Positions 9,435-19,978 of a stretch of 64,000 bases of DNA are shown in pieces. The translations under genes and the position numbers were made by a program. Under the pieces are notes generated by a model that was not told the origin of the DNA, did not search any database, and saw nothing but the letters and a program-made list of their open reading frames with translations. This DNA is from Saprospirales bacterium (GTDB lineage: Bacteria; Bacteroidota; Bacteroidia; Chitinophagales; JADIYW01): assembly GCA_016711605.1 (NCBI GenBank), contig JADJSS010000007.1:186001-250000 (forward strand). The letters are read 5' to 3'. How positions within the stretch are numbered: the first letter of the stretch is position 1; each line of letters opens with the position of its first letter.

Positions 9435-10136
9435 ATGAAATTCGGTGTAGTTATTTTTCCAGGTTCTAATTGCGATGCAGACATTATACATGTTTGCCAA
9501 AATGTGATGCAATGCGAAACACGCATTTTGTGGCACAAAGACACTTCTTTGCAAGACTTAACAACTGATGATTGCATTATGATTCCAGGTGGATTTTCGT
9601 ACGGTGATTATTTGCGTTGTGGTGCCATTGCACGCTTTTCGCCAATTATGGAAAAAGTAATTGAGCACGCAAATAATGGTGGTTATGTATTTGGCATTTG
9701 CAATGGATTTCAAGTCTTGTGTGAAAGCCATTTGTTGCCTGGTGCTTTGTTGATGAATGACCATCAAAAATTTATTTGTCAAAATCAATATCTAATACCA
9801 CAAACCAAAAATGCTGCAATTACTCGTAATTTAGATTTAAGCGAACCACTAAACATTCCAATAGCACACGGCGAAGGCAGATATTATGCAGACGAAAACA
9901 CATTAAACCAATTGAAACAAAATGACCAAATTTTGTTTAGATATTGCGATGCTGATGGCAATATAAATAAAGAATCTAATCCAAATGGTTCCATAGAAAA
10001 TATTGCTGGAATTTGCAATGCAACCAGAAATGTATTTGGTATGATGCCACATCCAGAACGTTGTGCCGAAAGCGTTTTAGGAAATGAAGATGGCAGAAAA
10101 TTATTTGAATCATTGCTGAATTTAGTTACAGCATAA
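9435..10136 (+). CDS. purQ: Phosphoribosylformylglycinamidine synthase subunit PurQ
   Basis: Glutaminase subunit of FGAM synthase (233 residues), which releases ammonia from glutamine for the fourth step of purine synthesis in complex with PurL and PurS. The class-I amidotransferase landmarks are present: PGGFSYGDYLRCGA, FGICNGFQVLCE with the nucleophilic Cys at about residue 94, AHGEGRYY, and the C-terminal MMPHPERCAE containing the His and Glu of the triad. Length and start (MKFGVVIFPGSNCDAD) fit the small-subunit type. purL and purS are not in the window. Confidence 0.97.
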   Translation: MKFGVVIFPGSNCDADIIHVCQNVMQCETRILWHKDTSLQDLTTDDCIMIPGGFSYGDYLRCGAIARFSPIMEKVIEHANNGGYVFGICNGFQVLCESHLLPGALLMNDHQKFICQNQYLIPQTKNAAITRNLDLSEPLNIPIAHGEGRYYADENTLNQLKQNDQILFRYCDADGNINKESNPNGSIENIAGICNATRNVFGMMPHPERCAESVLGNEDGRKLFESLLNLVTA

Positions 10137-10145
10137 TCTATTTTT

Positions 10146-12158
10146 ATGAAGTTATCTTTTAAAATCTTTCTTGCGTTATCTTTTATTTTAAATGCTTTCC
10201 AATCGAAAGCACAATTTGAGCAACACCTAACATGGAAAAGTGAAGTAGAAAAAATTTCTGAGAATGAATATGATGTAAAATTTAACTGCACACTAGATAA
10301 AGGTTGGCATGTCTATTCTCAATTTACGGATGAAGGTGGACCATTGCCTACCGTTTTTAAATTTGAAACAAATAAAGATATTGAGCTTATTGGTAAAGTA
10401 AAAGAAGTAGGAAAACTTCATAAAGAATTTGATAAATTATTTGAAGTCAACGTTTCTTCTTTTGCAGACAACGTTATTTTTATTCAAAAAGTAAAAATTA
10501 AAAATCCAAAAGCAATTTTAAAAGGTTCTTTTGATGGACAAGTTTGCAAAGAAGCATGCATCTTATTTGGACCAGAAAATTTTGAAATAAAATTTGATGG
10601 AACAAAGTCTGAAACACCAACAAAAACAGGCGATTCGATAAAAAAAAAATTAACTGACACAACTTCTTCCATTAATTCTATTGGTGTTGACACGAGTGTA
10701 AATGCATCAACAGGAAGCTCCAAATTTGATTTCACATACGCAAATAATTCGTGTTCAGTAAAAGCAGAAAGCACCGACAAATCGTATTGGTGGATTTTTA
10801 TTGCTGGTTTTTTAGGTGGTTTAATAGCATTACTTACACCATGCGTTTTTCCAATGATTCCATTAACCGTTTCCTTTTTTACCAAAGGTGGAAAAGATCA
10901 AAAACAAGGTTTAAAAAAGGCAATAATATATGGTGTTTCCATCATCGTGATTTATGTTTTGTTAGGCATCATTATCACTGGAGTTTTTGGCTCTGACGCG
11001 CTCAATGCCATGTCAACCAACATCTGGTTTAACTTATTATTCTTTGTGGTGTTCGTCGTTTTTGCCATTTCCTTTTTTGGTGTTTTTGAAATCACCTTGC
11101 CATCTTCTTGGGCAAATAAATCTGATAGTTTAGCTAGTAAAGGTGGCAACATCGGAATATTTTTTATGGCGTTTACGTTAGCATTAGTTTCATTTTCATG
11201 CACTGGTCCCATCATCGGAACGTTATTAGTACAAGCAGCAACTGGTGGTGGACCAACTTTATTTAATCATATTCCATTGAAACCATTATTAGGCATGTTT
11301 GGATTCTCATTAGCATTGGCTTTGCCATTTACGCTGTTTGCAATTTTTCCTCAGTGGCTACAATCGTTACCAAAATCTGGTGGTTGGATGGGCACGATAA
11401 AAGTAATTTTAGGTTTTATAGAATTAGCATTAGCATTCAAATTTTTGTCAACAGTAGATATGACGATGAATTGGAACCTCTTAAAATTTGAGCCATTTAT
11501 GATATTATGGATATTGATTTTTGGTGCGATGGCAATTTATTGTTTTGGCATTTTCTCTAAAAATAAGTCAACCAATATTGTAAAAGGAATTGGCATTGTA
11601 ACATTGCTTTTTACGTTGTATTTAGGATATGCGTTAGTGAACTATCAACCTATTAAATTTTTAAGTGGAATAATTCCACCTACATCTTATAATTTTAAAG
11701 ATAAAAACGTAGAAACGTTTAAACATTTTAAAAATTACGATGAAGGTTTAGCGTATGCAAAAGCAAACAATCTTCCAGTTTTATTAGACTTCACAGGTTT
11801 TGGTTGTGTGAATTGTAGAAAAATTGAAGATGCTGTTTGGACGAATAAAAACGTGATGGAAGAAATGAAAAAATATGTGATTATTTCATTGTACGTAGAC
11901 GATAAAACAGCATTACCAAAAGAAGAATGGTATACATCCATGGCAACTGGAAAAGAACGAGAAGTACAAACGGTTGGACAAAAATGGAGCGATTTTCAAG
12001 CAAAATATTTTAAAACTAATTCGCAACCACAATATATTTTATTGAACACAAAAGAACAATTACTCAACCAACCAGTTGCGTATGAATTTTCATCTAAACC
12101 AGAAAACTACATTTCCTTTTTACAATGTGGTTTAACGATGAATGAACAGTTGAAATAA
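10146..12158 (+). CDS. dsbD: DsbD-like protein-disulfide reductase (thiol transporter with thioredoxin domain)
   Basis: Inner-membrane protein of 670 residues that moves electrons from cytoplasmic thioredoxin to periplasmic thiol proteins. Order: signal peptide (residues 1-22, ending FQSKAQ); DsbD-alpha-like domain with the Cys pair in GQVCKEACILF (about 135-145); a membrane core of about eight helices with LTPCVFPMIPL and FSCTGPIIG, each holding one catalytic Cys; a C-terminal thioredoxin-fold domain with the CVNC active site in GFGCVNCRKIED. All six expected cysteines are visible. It follows purQ by nine bases and precedes a methyltransferase by four. Confidence 0.94.
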   Translation: MKLSFKIFLALSFILNAFQSKAQFEQHLTWKSEVEKISENEYDVKFNCTLDKGWHVYSQFTDEGGPLPTVFKFETNKDIELIGKVKEVGKLHKEFDKLFEVNVSSFADNVIFIQKVKIKNPKAILKGSFDGQVCKEACILFGPENFEIKFDGTKSETPTKTGDSIKKKLTDTTSSINSIGVDTSVNASTGSSKFDFTYANNSCSVKAESTDKSYWWIFIAGFLGGLIALLTPCVFPMIPLTVSFFTKGGKDQKQGLKKAIIYGVSIIVIYVLLGIIITGVFGSDALNAMSTNIWFNLLFFVVFVVFAISFFGVFEITLPSSWANKSDSLASKGGNIGIFFMAFTLALVSFSCTGPIIGTLLVQAATGGGPTLFNHIPLKPLLGMFGFSLALALPFTLFAIFPQWLQSLPKSGGWMGTIKVILGFIELALAFKFLSTVDMTMNWNLLKFEPFMILWILIFGAMAIYCFGIFSKNKSTNIVKGIGIVTLLFTLYLGYALVNYQPIKFLSGIIPPTSYNFKDKNVETFKHFKNYDEGLAYAKANNLPVLLDFTGFGCVNCRKIEDAVWTNKNVMEEMKKYVIISLYVDDKTALPKEEWYTSMATGKEREVQTVGQKWSDFQAKYFKTNSQPQYILLNTKEQLLNQPVAYEFSSKPENYISFLQCGLTMNEQLK

Positions 12159-12162
12159 CAAA

Positions 12163-12927
12163 ATGAAAATCGAAAATCCTGCATTTAATTACGATCAATC
12201 TGGTCAAAAATATGCTAGCCACAGACAAACAGATCCACGCATTGCTGCTTATGTGCATGAAGCATTAAGTGATGCAAAAACAGTTTTAAATGTTGGTGCT
12301 GGTGCTGGTTCTTATGAACCAACCGATAAATATGTGGTTGCTGTTGAACCTTCTATGGTAATGCGCTCTCAACGTACAGCAAACGCCAAAATACCAGCAA
12401 TTATAGGTACTGCAGATGCTTTGCCATTTGATGACAATGCGTTCGATGCATCGATGGCAATGGTTACGGTGCATCATTGGCCAGATATAAATAAAGGTTT
12501 GAAGGAATTGCGACGTGTAACTAAAAATCAAGTTCTAATAATGACATTTGATCCTGATGCCTTAGATAATTTTTGGAATGCACATTATTTTCCTGAATTG
12601 ATAGAAGTAGAAAAAGCACGATATCCAACGATTGATTTCATTGTAAATGCACTTGGTGGAAATTGCGAAGTAAAATCCATTCCAATTCCATTAGATTGTG
12701 TAGATGGTTTTCAGGAAGCTTTTTACGGAAGACCAGAAGCATTTTTAGAAAAAGAAGTTCGTTTATCGCAATCAGCTTGGAGTTTTTTAAAAGAAGCTAC
12801 AGAAAACAGATTAGTGAAAGCACTGGCAAATGATTTACAATCTGGAAATTGGGACAAAAAATATGGACATTTCAGAACACAACCATCTTTCACTTGTGCA
12901 TTGCGATTGATTGTTGCAAAGCCATAA
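12163..12927 (+). CDS. Class I SAM-dependent methyltransferase
   Basis: 254 residues with a Rossmann methyltransferase core: VLNVGAGAGSYEP (motif I, about residue 43), VAVEPSMVM (acidic residue binding the ribose of SAM) and ADALPFDDNAFDASMAMVTVHHW (motifs II-III), as in the UbiE/Methyltransf_11 group. The substrate is not evident. The four-base gap from dsbD suggests cotranscription. Confidence 0.88.
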   Translation: MKIENPAFNYDQSGQKYASHRQTDPRIAAYVHEALSDAKTVLNVGAGAGSYEPTDKYVVAVEPSMVMRSQRTANAKIPAIIGTADALPFDDNAFDASMAMVTVHHWPDINKGLKELRRVTKNQVLIMTFDPDALDNFWNAHYFPELIEVEKARYPTIDFIVNALGGNCEVKSIPIPLDCVDGFQEAFYGRPEAFLEKEVRLSQSAWSFLKEATENRLVKALANDLQSGNWDKKYGHFRTQPSFTCALRLIVAKP

Positions 12928-12972
12928 GAATAATCAGTATCATTATCTAAAACCTATTCATCCGAATTCTGT

Positions 12973-12980
12973 TATCTTTG
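12973..12980 (+). promoter_or_regulatory. -7 box TATCTTTG upstream of bshA
   Basis: Exact TAnnTTTG match, 44 bases before the bshA ATG. The leader between them (about 12990-13024) is made of repeated TTCAAATT/CATCTTCAAATTTT words. Confidence 0.6.
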
Positions 12981-13024
12981 TACAATAATTTTCAAATTAT
13001 CTCATCTTCAAATTTTCAAATTGT

Positions 13025-14164
13025 ATGAATATCGGAATCGTTTGTTATCCAACTTTTGGCGGAAGCGGTGTCATTGCTACTGAACTCGGTAAAGGATTGG
13101 CACAAAAAGGACACAAAGTGCATTTTATTACGTACAAAGAACCAGCACGTTTACTAGATACTTTTAACGAAAATATTTTCTTTCATGAAGTGCGTTTAAA
13201 TGATTATCCATTATTTGATTATGCACCTTACGAAACTGCATTAGCAAGTAAACTAGTCGATGTTGCCATTAATGCAAAGCTCGATATTTTTCATGTGCAT
13301 TATGCGATTCCACATGCATCAGCTGCTTACATGGCGCGACAAATTTTATTGCAAAAAGGCATCAGTGTGCCAGTAATTACTACGTTGCACGGAACTGATA
13401 TTACGTTGGTTGGTAAAGATCCAACATACGAACCTGTTGTCACGTATTCTATTAATCAATCGTGTGGTGTTACGGCTGTTTCCGAAAGTTTGCGACAAGA
13501 TACGTTTGCGCATTTTGATATAAAAAATGAGATTGAAGTGATTCCAAACTTTATTGATTTTTCAAGATTTAAAAAAACCAATAAAGACCATTTTAAAAAA
13601 GCAATTGCGCCAAATGGCGAAAAGATTTTAGTACATACTTCTAACTTTAGAAAAGTAAAACGCGTAGAAGATGTAATTCAAATTTTTGCAAAAATATCGA
13701 AAGAAATTCCATCAAAATTATTAATGATTGGCGATGGTCCGGAACGACAAAATACTGAAGTATTAGCACGTTCTTTATGTACACAAATGGATGTTCGGTT
13801 TTTAGGAAAACAAGAAGCGGTAGAAGAATTATTGGCAGTTGCAGATGTGTTTTTAATGCCATCAGAAACAGAAAGTTTTGGTTTGGCTGCATTGGAAGCA
13901 ATGGCTTGCGAAGTGCCTGTGGTATCATCAAATGCTGGTGGAATTCCAGAAGTAAATATTGAAGGTGTAACTGGTTTTTTATTACCAGTTGGTGATGTTG
14001 AAGGCATGGCAAAACGTACTTTAGAATTATTACAAGACGAAGAAAAATTAGCGCATTTTAAACAAAATGCATTTGCACAAGCGCAACAATTTGACATCTC
14101 AAAAATCTTACCACAATACGAAGCGTATTATCAAAAAATAAAAGAAAGTGGTGATTGTAAATAA
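13025..14164 (+). CDS. bshA: N-acetyl-alpha-D-glucosaminyl L-malate synthase BshA
   Basis: GT4 glycosyltransferase of 379 residues joining UDP-GlcNAc to L-malate, the first step of bacillithiol synthesis. The start MNIGIVCYPTFGGSGVIATELG is the BshA signature, followed by HVHYAIPHASAAYMA, TTLHGTDITLVG, and the retaining-GT4 donor motif PSETESFGLAALEAMACEVPVV with the catalytic EX7E pattern (about residues 280-290). Length is normal. bshB and bshC are not in the window. A -7 box lies upstream; a ceramidase-like gene is convergent. Confidence 0.96.
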   Translation: MNIGIVCYPTFGGSGVIATELGKGLAQKGHKVHFITYKEPARLLDTFNENIFFHEVRLNDYPLFDYAPYETALASKLVDVAINAKLDIFHVHYAIPHASAAYMARQILLQKGISVPVITTLHGTDITLVGKDPTYEPVVTYSINQSCGVTAVSESLRQDTFAHFDIKNEIEVIPNFIDFSRFKKTNKDHFKKAIAPNGEKILVHTSNFRKVKRVEDVIQIFAKISKEIPSKLLMIGDGPERQNTEVLARSLCTQMDVRFLGKQEAVEELLAVADVFLMPSETESFGLAALEAMACEVPVVSSNAGGIPEVNIEGVTGFLLPVGDVEGMAKRTLELLQDEEKLAHFKQNAFAQAQQFDISKILPQYEAYYQKIKESGDCK

Positions 14165-14217
14165 GTAAGTGATGAGTGAAAGTGATGGCGAAAGTGATTT
14201 TTAAAATGCAGTTATAG

Positions 14218-14234
14218 CGACACATTGCGTGTCG
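14218..14234. repeat. Perfect short inverted repeat between bshA and the ceramidase-like gene
   Basis: CGACAC and GTGTCG around a five-base loop, in the gap between two convergent genes. There is no T run on either side, so intrinsic termination is uncertain. Just before it (14163-14199) is a GTGATG/GTGAAAGTGAT word repeat. Confidence 0.45.
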
Positions 14235-14262
14235 TTTGCTGTTGGTCGCATACAATGAATCC

Positions 14263-15087
14263 TTATTGCTCTATAGCATTTTCTTTTCTGTAAAACATAT
14301 ACAGAAAGAAAACACTCATACCTGTAAATAAATGCCAAAGTGCATGACCTTGATAAATTGATGTTGGCATACAACCAATTTTTTGCACATCTAATGTTCT
14401 TAAAACAAAGGCAGCAAGCATAAACAATAGTGATAGAATAGCATAATTAATAGTATAGCGTTCTTTATTTTTTAAATAATTATACACAGTAAAACCTATT
14501 ATCAATCCAATTAAAACTGGCAATAAAATGATGCTTTTTACCATTAAATGCAAATAGAAAAATCCATACATAGACAATAAAATACCGATAACAAATAATG
14601 CTTTAAATTTTTTCTTTTGATCATTCTTAGTAATGGCTCGATAAATACAAATTCCAATCATAAACAAACAGATTCCGTAAGTTCCGTTCATATCAATTCG
14701 TTGTCCAATCCAAGTAAGTGATGCATGAAAGAAGGCACTTCCAACAGCTAAATAAATCATACATAAACCAAAAAACAAGGATAAAAATGGAAAACTAGCA
14801 ATTGGATTTCGATGATTATCAAGCTGCGAATCGAACTGACCTAATTGAAAGATGATACAACCTAAAAAGAAGTATGCTAAATTAGAATAGGTATTTACGG
14901 TTTGACGAATAAAAAAATCCATTTTATTGAGTTCGCAATATTCTCTAAACAAACCAGGATTTCCTAGTTGCATGCCTTCCCAAAAATCGCCATGCAAATG
15001 ATGATTTAAATAAAACACAATGCACGCTGCAACAGACGTAAGCACGAATGCAACAATATATGAACGAATATAAACAGCTTTAAACAT
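14263..15087 (-). CDS. Alkaline-ceramidase-like membrane protein (CREST superfamily)
   Basis: 274-residue polytopic protein with about seven hydrophobic segments. The conserved residues of the ceramidase/CREST family are recognisable: NTYSNLAYFFLG (about residue 65), VGSAFFHASLTW (zinc His, about 115-125) with a following Asp in RIDMNG, and a C-terminal HALWHLFTGM giving the two further histidines. Known members cleave the amide bond of ceramides or act as zinc-dependent lipid hydrolases. Bacteroidota make sphingolipids, so remodelling of such lipids is plausible; activity is inferred only. A terminator separates it from ftsH. Confidence 0.85.
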   Translation of the reverse strand: MFKAVYIRSYIVAFVLTSVAACIVFYLNHHLHGDFWEGMQLGNPGLFREYCELNKMDFFIRQTVNTYSNLAYFFLGCIIFQLGQFDSQLDNHRNPIASFPFLSLFFGLCMIYLAVGSAFFHASLTWIGQRIDMNGTYGICLFMIGICIYRAITKNDQKKKFKALFVIGILLSMYGFFYLHLMVKSIILLPVLIGLIIGFTVYNYLKNKERYTINYAILSLLFMLAAFVLRTLDVQKIGCMPTSIYQGHALWHLFTGMSVFFLYMFYRKENAIEQ

Positions 15088-15117
15088 TGTTAAAAATAAG
15101 CAAAATAATCTGATAAA

Positions 15118-15158
15118 TTAAAAATGGTCAGATAACTGAGTTATCTCACCATTTTAAT
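15118..15158 (-). terminator. Strong hairpin after ftsH
   Basis: Long stem AAAATGGTCAGATAAC / GTTATCTCACCATTTT with a TGA loop and one internal mismatch, flanked by A and T tracts on both sides. It lies 17 bases past the ftsH stop and before the ceramidase-like gene. Confidence 0.8.
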
Positions 15159-15174
15159 ATTGAAATTAAATTGA

Positions 15175-17133
<1,959 letters not shown>

Positions 17134-17160
17134 GTTTATATTTTAAATCGTAATCAATAA

Positions 17161-17179
17161 GTTGTAAATTATTTACAAC
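17161..17179. repeat. Palindrome between rsfS and ftsH
   Basis: GTTGTAAAT and ATTTACAAC arms around one base. No T tract follows, so it is more likely an mRNA processing or regulatory hairpin than a terminator (inference). Confidence 0.35.
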
Positions 17180-17204
17180 GCGTTTTATAATAATATTATT
17201 CTAA

Positions 17205-17618
17205 TCAGTTTGCGTAATGTTGAAATTTTGCATCGTTCCATAAATCTTCTAACTGATAAAACTCTCTTTTTTCTGTTTGGAAAATATGCACAATTACGTC
17301 GCCAAAATCAACTAAACACCATTCTGCATTTGAACGACCTTCAACGTGATATGGTTTCAAATTAGTTTGTTTACGCACTTCTTCTTCCAAATAATCTGTA
17401 ATGGCACGCACTTGTGTTGTTGATTCAGCGTGACAAATCACGAAGTAATCTGTGATAGCTTCAGGAATTTCACGCATATCTAAACTTACAATATCATTGC
17501 CTTTTTTATCTTGAATGAGTGCAACCACTAAATCAGTTAAATTCGGTAATTGTACTTTTTTTACTGTTTTCTTTACTTTTAATTTTTCCAAACGATTTTT
17601 ATTTATAATTTCACTCAA
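17205..17618 (-). CDS. rsfS: Ribosomal silencing factor RsfS
   Basis: 137-residue RsfS/Iojap protein, which binds L14 on the large ribosomal subunit and blocks subunit joining under poor conditions. The family core is clear: LVVALIQDKKGNDIVSLDMREI, DYFVICHAESTTQVRAITDYLEE, and EGRSNAEWCLVDFGDVIVHIF. The N-terminal 25 residues are a basic extension. The start at 17618 is only 12 bases from the birA start on the other strand, so the promoters must overlap the opposite coding region or lie in a very compact shared zone. Confidence 0.95.
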   Translation of the reverse strand: MSEIINKNRLEKLKVKKTVKKVQLPNLTDLVVALIQDKKGNDIVSLDMREIPEAITDYFVICHAESTTQVRAITDYLEEEVRKQTNLKPYHVEGRSNAEWCLVDFGDVIVHIFQTEKREFYQLEDLWNDAKFQHYAN

Positions 17619-17630
17619 AGCTACTAAATT

Positions 17631-18431
17631 TTGGAAATTATTATAAGCAACACTTTATTTACTGGAAAAGTTCTTGAACATTTGCCAAAAGTAGATTCTA
17701 CCAATAATTACGCTAAGCAAATGCTTGCAAAAAGCAGTCCAATTGATGGAACTGTCATTTTAGCAGACGAACAATTTGCTGGCAGAGGTCAAACAGGCAA
17801 TATTTGGCAGAGTGAAGCACATAAAAACCTCACTTTTTCAATTATTTATCAAACTTCTTTCTTAAAAGCTACCGAACAATTTTGGCTCAATATGGCAATT
17901 TCTTTAGGAATTAAGAATGCAGTTTGCAGTTTGCTTAGTATGCAGCATGACGACAACTGCCTACTGCCTACTAAAATACTGCCTACTAAAATAAAATGGC
18001 CAAATGATATTTATGTAGAAAACCAAAAAATTGCTGGAATTTTGATAGAAAACACGATTGTTGGCATGCATCTCAAATATTCTGTTATTGGAATCGGATT
18101 AAATGTGAACCAACAGCATTTTTCTGATACTATTAATGCAACGAGTTTGAGCTTAATTTTGAAAAAAGAAATGAATAAAAGTGATGTGTTAAATAAGATT
18201 TTAGCATCAATTGAAAAATATTTTTTGTTGTTGAAAGAACGAAAGTTTGAACGATTGAAAAGTGAATATTTGGAAAATTTATTTCGCTATGGTGTGTTTT
18301 CGAAATTTAAAAAAGAAGATGAAATTTTTGATGGAAAAATTGTTGATGTTGATGAATTTGGAAATTTGGTTTTAGAAACTTCAACTAAAAAAATAAAATT
18401 TGGTTTTAAAGAAATTGGTTTTGTGATTTAG
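17631..18431 (+). CDS. birA: Biotin--[acetyl-CoA-carboxylase] ligase BirA
   Basis: 266-residue biotin protein ligase without the N-terminal DNA-binding domain, so an enzyme rather than a repressor. Motifs: KVDSTNNYAKQML, the biotinyl-AMP loop GRGQTGNIWQSE (about residue 48), IKWPNDIYVENQKIAGILIE (about 121-140) and a small C-terminal SH3-like domain. The start is TTG at 17631; no ATG precedes the conserved VDSTN. Between VCSLLS and KIKWPND the protein has an unusual stretch encoded by tandem ACTGCCTACT words (17956-17992), in frame and in a variable loop, so activity is probably preserved. Confidence 0.94.
   Translation: MEIIISNTLFTGKVLEHLPKVDSTNNYAKQMLAKSSPIDGTVILADEQFAGRGQTGNIWQSEAHKNLTFSIIYQTSFLKATEQFWLNMAISLGIKNAVCSLLSMQHDDNCLLPTKILPTKIKWPNDIYVENQKIAGILIENTIVGMHLKYSVIGIGLNVNQQHFSDTINATSLSLILKKEMNKSDVLNKILASIEKYFLLLKERKFERLKSEYLENLFRYGVFSKFKKEDEIFDGKIVDVDEFGNLVLETSTKKIKFGFKEIGFVI
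17955..17992 (+). repeat. Tandem ACTGCCTACT words within birA
   Basis: Three copies of CTGCCTACT, two of them followed by AAAATA, encode LLPTKILPTK in the birA protein. The word also occurs at 6852 in another coding region. It looks like an intergenic-type repeat that has invaded a tolerant loop. Confidence 0.7.
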
Positions 18432-18500
18432 TTGCTCTAAAAAATATCATGCAAAGGAAAAAAGAAGCAAAGTATGCAACCACTTTTTTAAACCACAAAA

Positions 18501-18518
18501 GTTCCGAAGTTTCGGAAC
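18501..18518. repeat. Palindrome GTTCCGAAGTTTCGGAAC
   Basis: Eight-base arms around GT. Closely related TTCCGAA-nn-TTCGGAA palindromes occur at 34410 and 48551, and a variant at 39546. All four are between genes. Confidence 0.7.
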
Positions 18519-18596
18519 AAAAGTACACAAAAGAAAAAATCAGAAGAATCATTTAATCATTTAAATCATAGTTCAGACAAATTTTTCACAATATTA

Positions 18597-18629
18597 AAAA
18601 GCCGTCTCGATTTTAGCGAGACGGCTTTT
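18597..18629. terminator. Bidirectional terminator between birA and the lipoprotein island
   Basis: AAAAGCCGTCTCG and CGAGACGGCTTTT form a perfect 13-base stem around a seven-base loop, with A and T tracts on either side. It serves the convergent birA and 18690 genes. Confidence 0.9.
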
Positions 18630-18689
18630 CATCCATTTAGAACCAATTCATCAAAAATAAACAGGATGATATTTTTATTTTTTAGTTGA

Positions 18690-19283
18690 TTATAAAATTG
18701 AAATCCAGCCATAATCATACGGTGGTGAATACGAAACTAAACATGAAACGCTAATTGCACCTACTAAATTTCCATAATCACGTGCACCTGAATAAATACT
18801 ATATCCTAAATCTTCACCTTGTTGCACATTTTGTGTAGTAAAGCTTCCAGAAATAATAAAACTGGTGTATGGATCAGAAGCTGTGCCAGTAACAGAAAAT
18901 ATTTTTGATAATCCACTTGTGCGTTCTGTGTATGCTGTAACGCTGGTGATAGTACCGAAGACTAAATCGTTAGGCATTTGCAATTCTAATAAACGCAAAC
19001 CACCTGTGTCTGATGCTGCTAAGCTGAAATTATATTTTGTATTTGGTTTAAGATTTAATTGACCATATGTGTAATCACTATCTGAATCGAATGTTTTGCT
19101 AAAGCCACCACCAGAAATTTGTAAAGTTGAATGTGGTTTTACGGAATCTCTTACAACTGGGCCTTCTTTTTTGCAAGCAATCATTGAAAATACCAGCATT
19201 ATTGCACATGCGATTTTTGAAAGTTGTTTTGTATTCATACTTTTTGTAATCAAATTTCTGAATGCTTTTAATTTATTATTCAT
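18690..19283 (-). CDS. Lipoprotein of unknown function, paralogue of the next gene
   Basis: Lipoprotein with lipobox MIAC followed by KKE. The mature part (about 160 residues) is beta-rich and has no domain I recognise. It is homologous throughout to the adjacent 19332-19934 gene: matching blocks include the DSDSDYT/DSDTDYT segment, NTKYNFSLAASDTGG/GKNYNFNAAINDTGG and a C-terminal YGW. The start at 19283 gives a 15-residue pre-extension ending NLITKS before a second Met (19238); the same in-frame arrangement in three neighbours argues that the upstream ATG is used, but 19238 is also possible. Confidence 0.75.
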   Translation of the reverse strand: MNNKLKAFRNLITKSMNTKQLSKIACAIMLVFSMIACKKEGPVVRDSVKPHSTLQISGGGFSKTFDSDSDYTYGQLNLKPNTKYNFSLAASDTGGLRLLELQMPNDLVFGTITSVTAYTERTSGLSKIFSVTGTASDPYTSFIISGSFTTQNVQQGEDLGYSIYSGARDYGNLVGAISVSCLVSYSPPYDYGWISIL

Positions 19284-19331
19284 AATAATTTAGTTTTAAT
19301 GATGTTTGATATTTTTTTTAAATTCTTATTT

Positions 19332-19934
19332 CTAAAACCGTTTCCAGCCATAACCATTTGGTGGTTGATTGGTAATAATACAAGGAATAATTATGCGTGT
19401 GGTATTACTTTGATTATAATCATCTCCATTACAATAGATAAATGCAGCTTTTTCTTGTTGGTTAGGTATATAGGTATTAGGAACTATTTTACCAGATAAA
19501 GCAAATCTTGTAAATGGATCGCTTTCCATTCCGTTAATTGTATAAACTCTATGTATGAGACCAAGTACATAAGCATAACTTGCAGTATTGTTTGGAACTG
19601 AGATAACATTTGAAACCCTTAAAAATGTGTCTATTGAAACTTGTAGTCTTTTAACACCACCAGTATCATTTATAGCTGCATTAAAGTTGTAATTTTTTCC
19701 TGGTTCTAAATATAAATTTCCCAAAGAAGTGTAATCAGTATCACTATTAAATGTTCTAATTCCACTGATCTCAAATGTAAGATTTGGTTTAATGTTATCT
19801 ATAGTAACTGGACCTTCTTTTTTGCAGGCAATCATAGAAAATAGCAGCATGATTGCGCATGTGATTTTTGATAGTTGTTTTGTATTCATACTTTTTGTAA
19901 TCAAATTTTTGAATAATGATGATGTTGTTGTCAT
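19332..19934 (-). CDS. Lipoprotein of unknown function, tandem paralogue
   Basis: 200-residue lipoprotein (lipobox MIAC, then KKE). The signal region is nearly identical to that of the 18690 gene (NLITKSMNTKQLSKI), the mature part clearly related but diverged, so the two arose by tandem duplication. The alternative start is Met16 (19889). No catalytic motif or known domain is visible. Confidence 0.75.
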   Translation of the reverse strand: MTTTSSLFKNLITKSMNTKQLSKITCAIMLLFSMIACKKEGPVTIDNIKPNLTFEISGIRTFNSDTDYTSLGNLYLEPGKNYNFNAAINDTGGVKRLQVSIDTFLRVSNVISVPNNTASYAYVLGLIHRVYTINGMESDPFTRFALSGKIVPNTYIPNQQEKAAFIYCNGDDYNQSNTTRIIIPCIITNQPPNGYGWKRF

Positions 19935-19978
19935 GAGTTTAGTTTTTATTTTTTATTGAATGGATTCTATAGTTTGAT

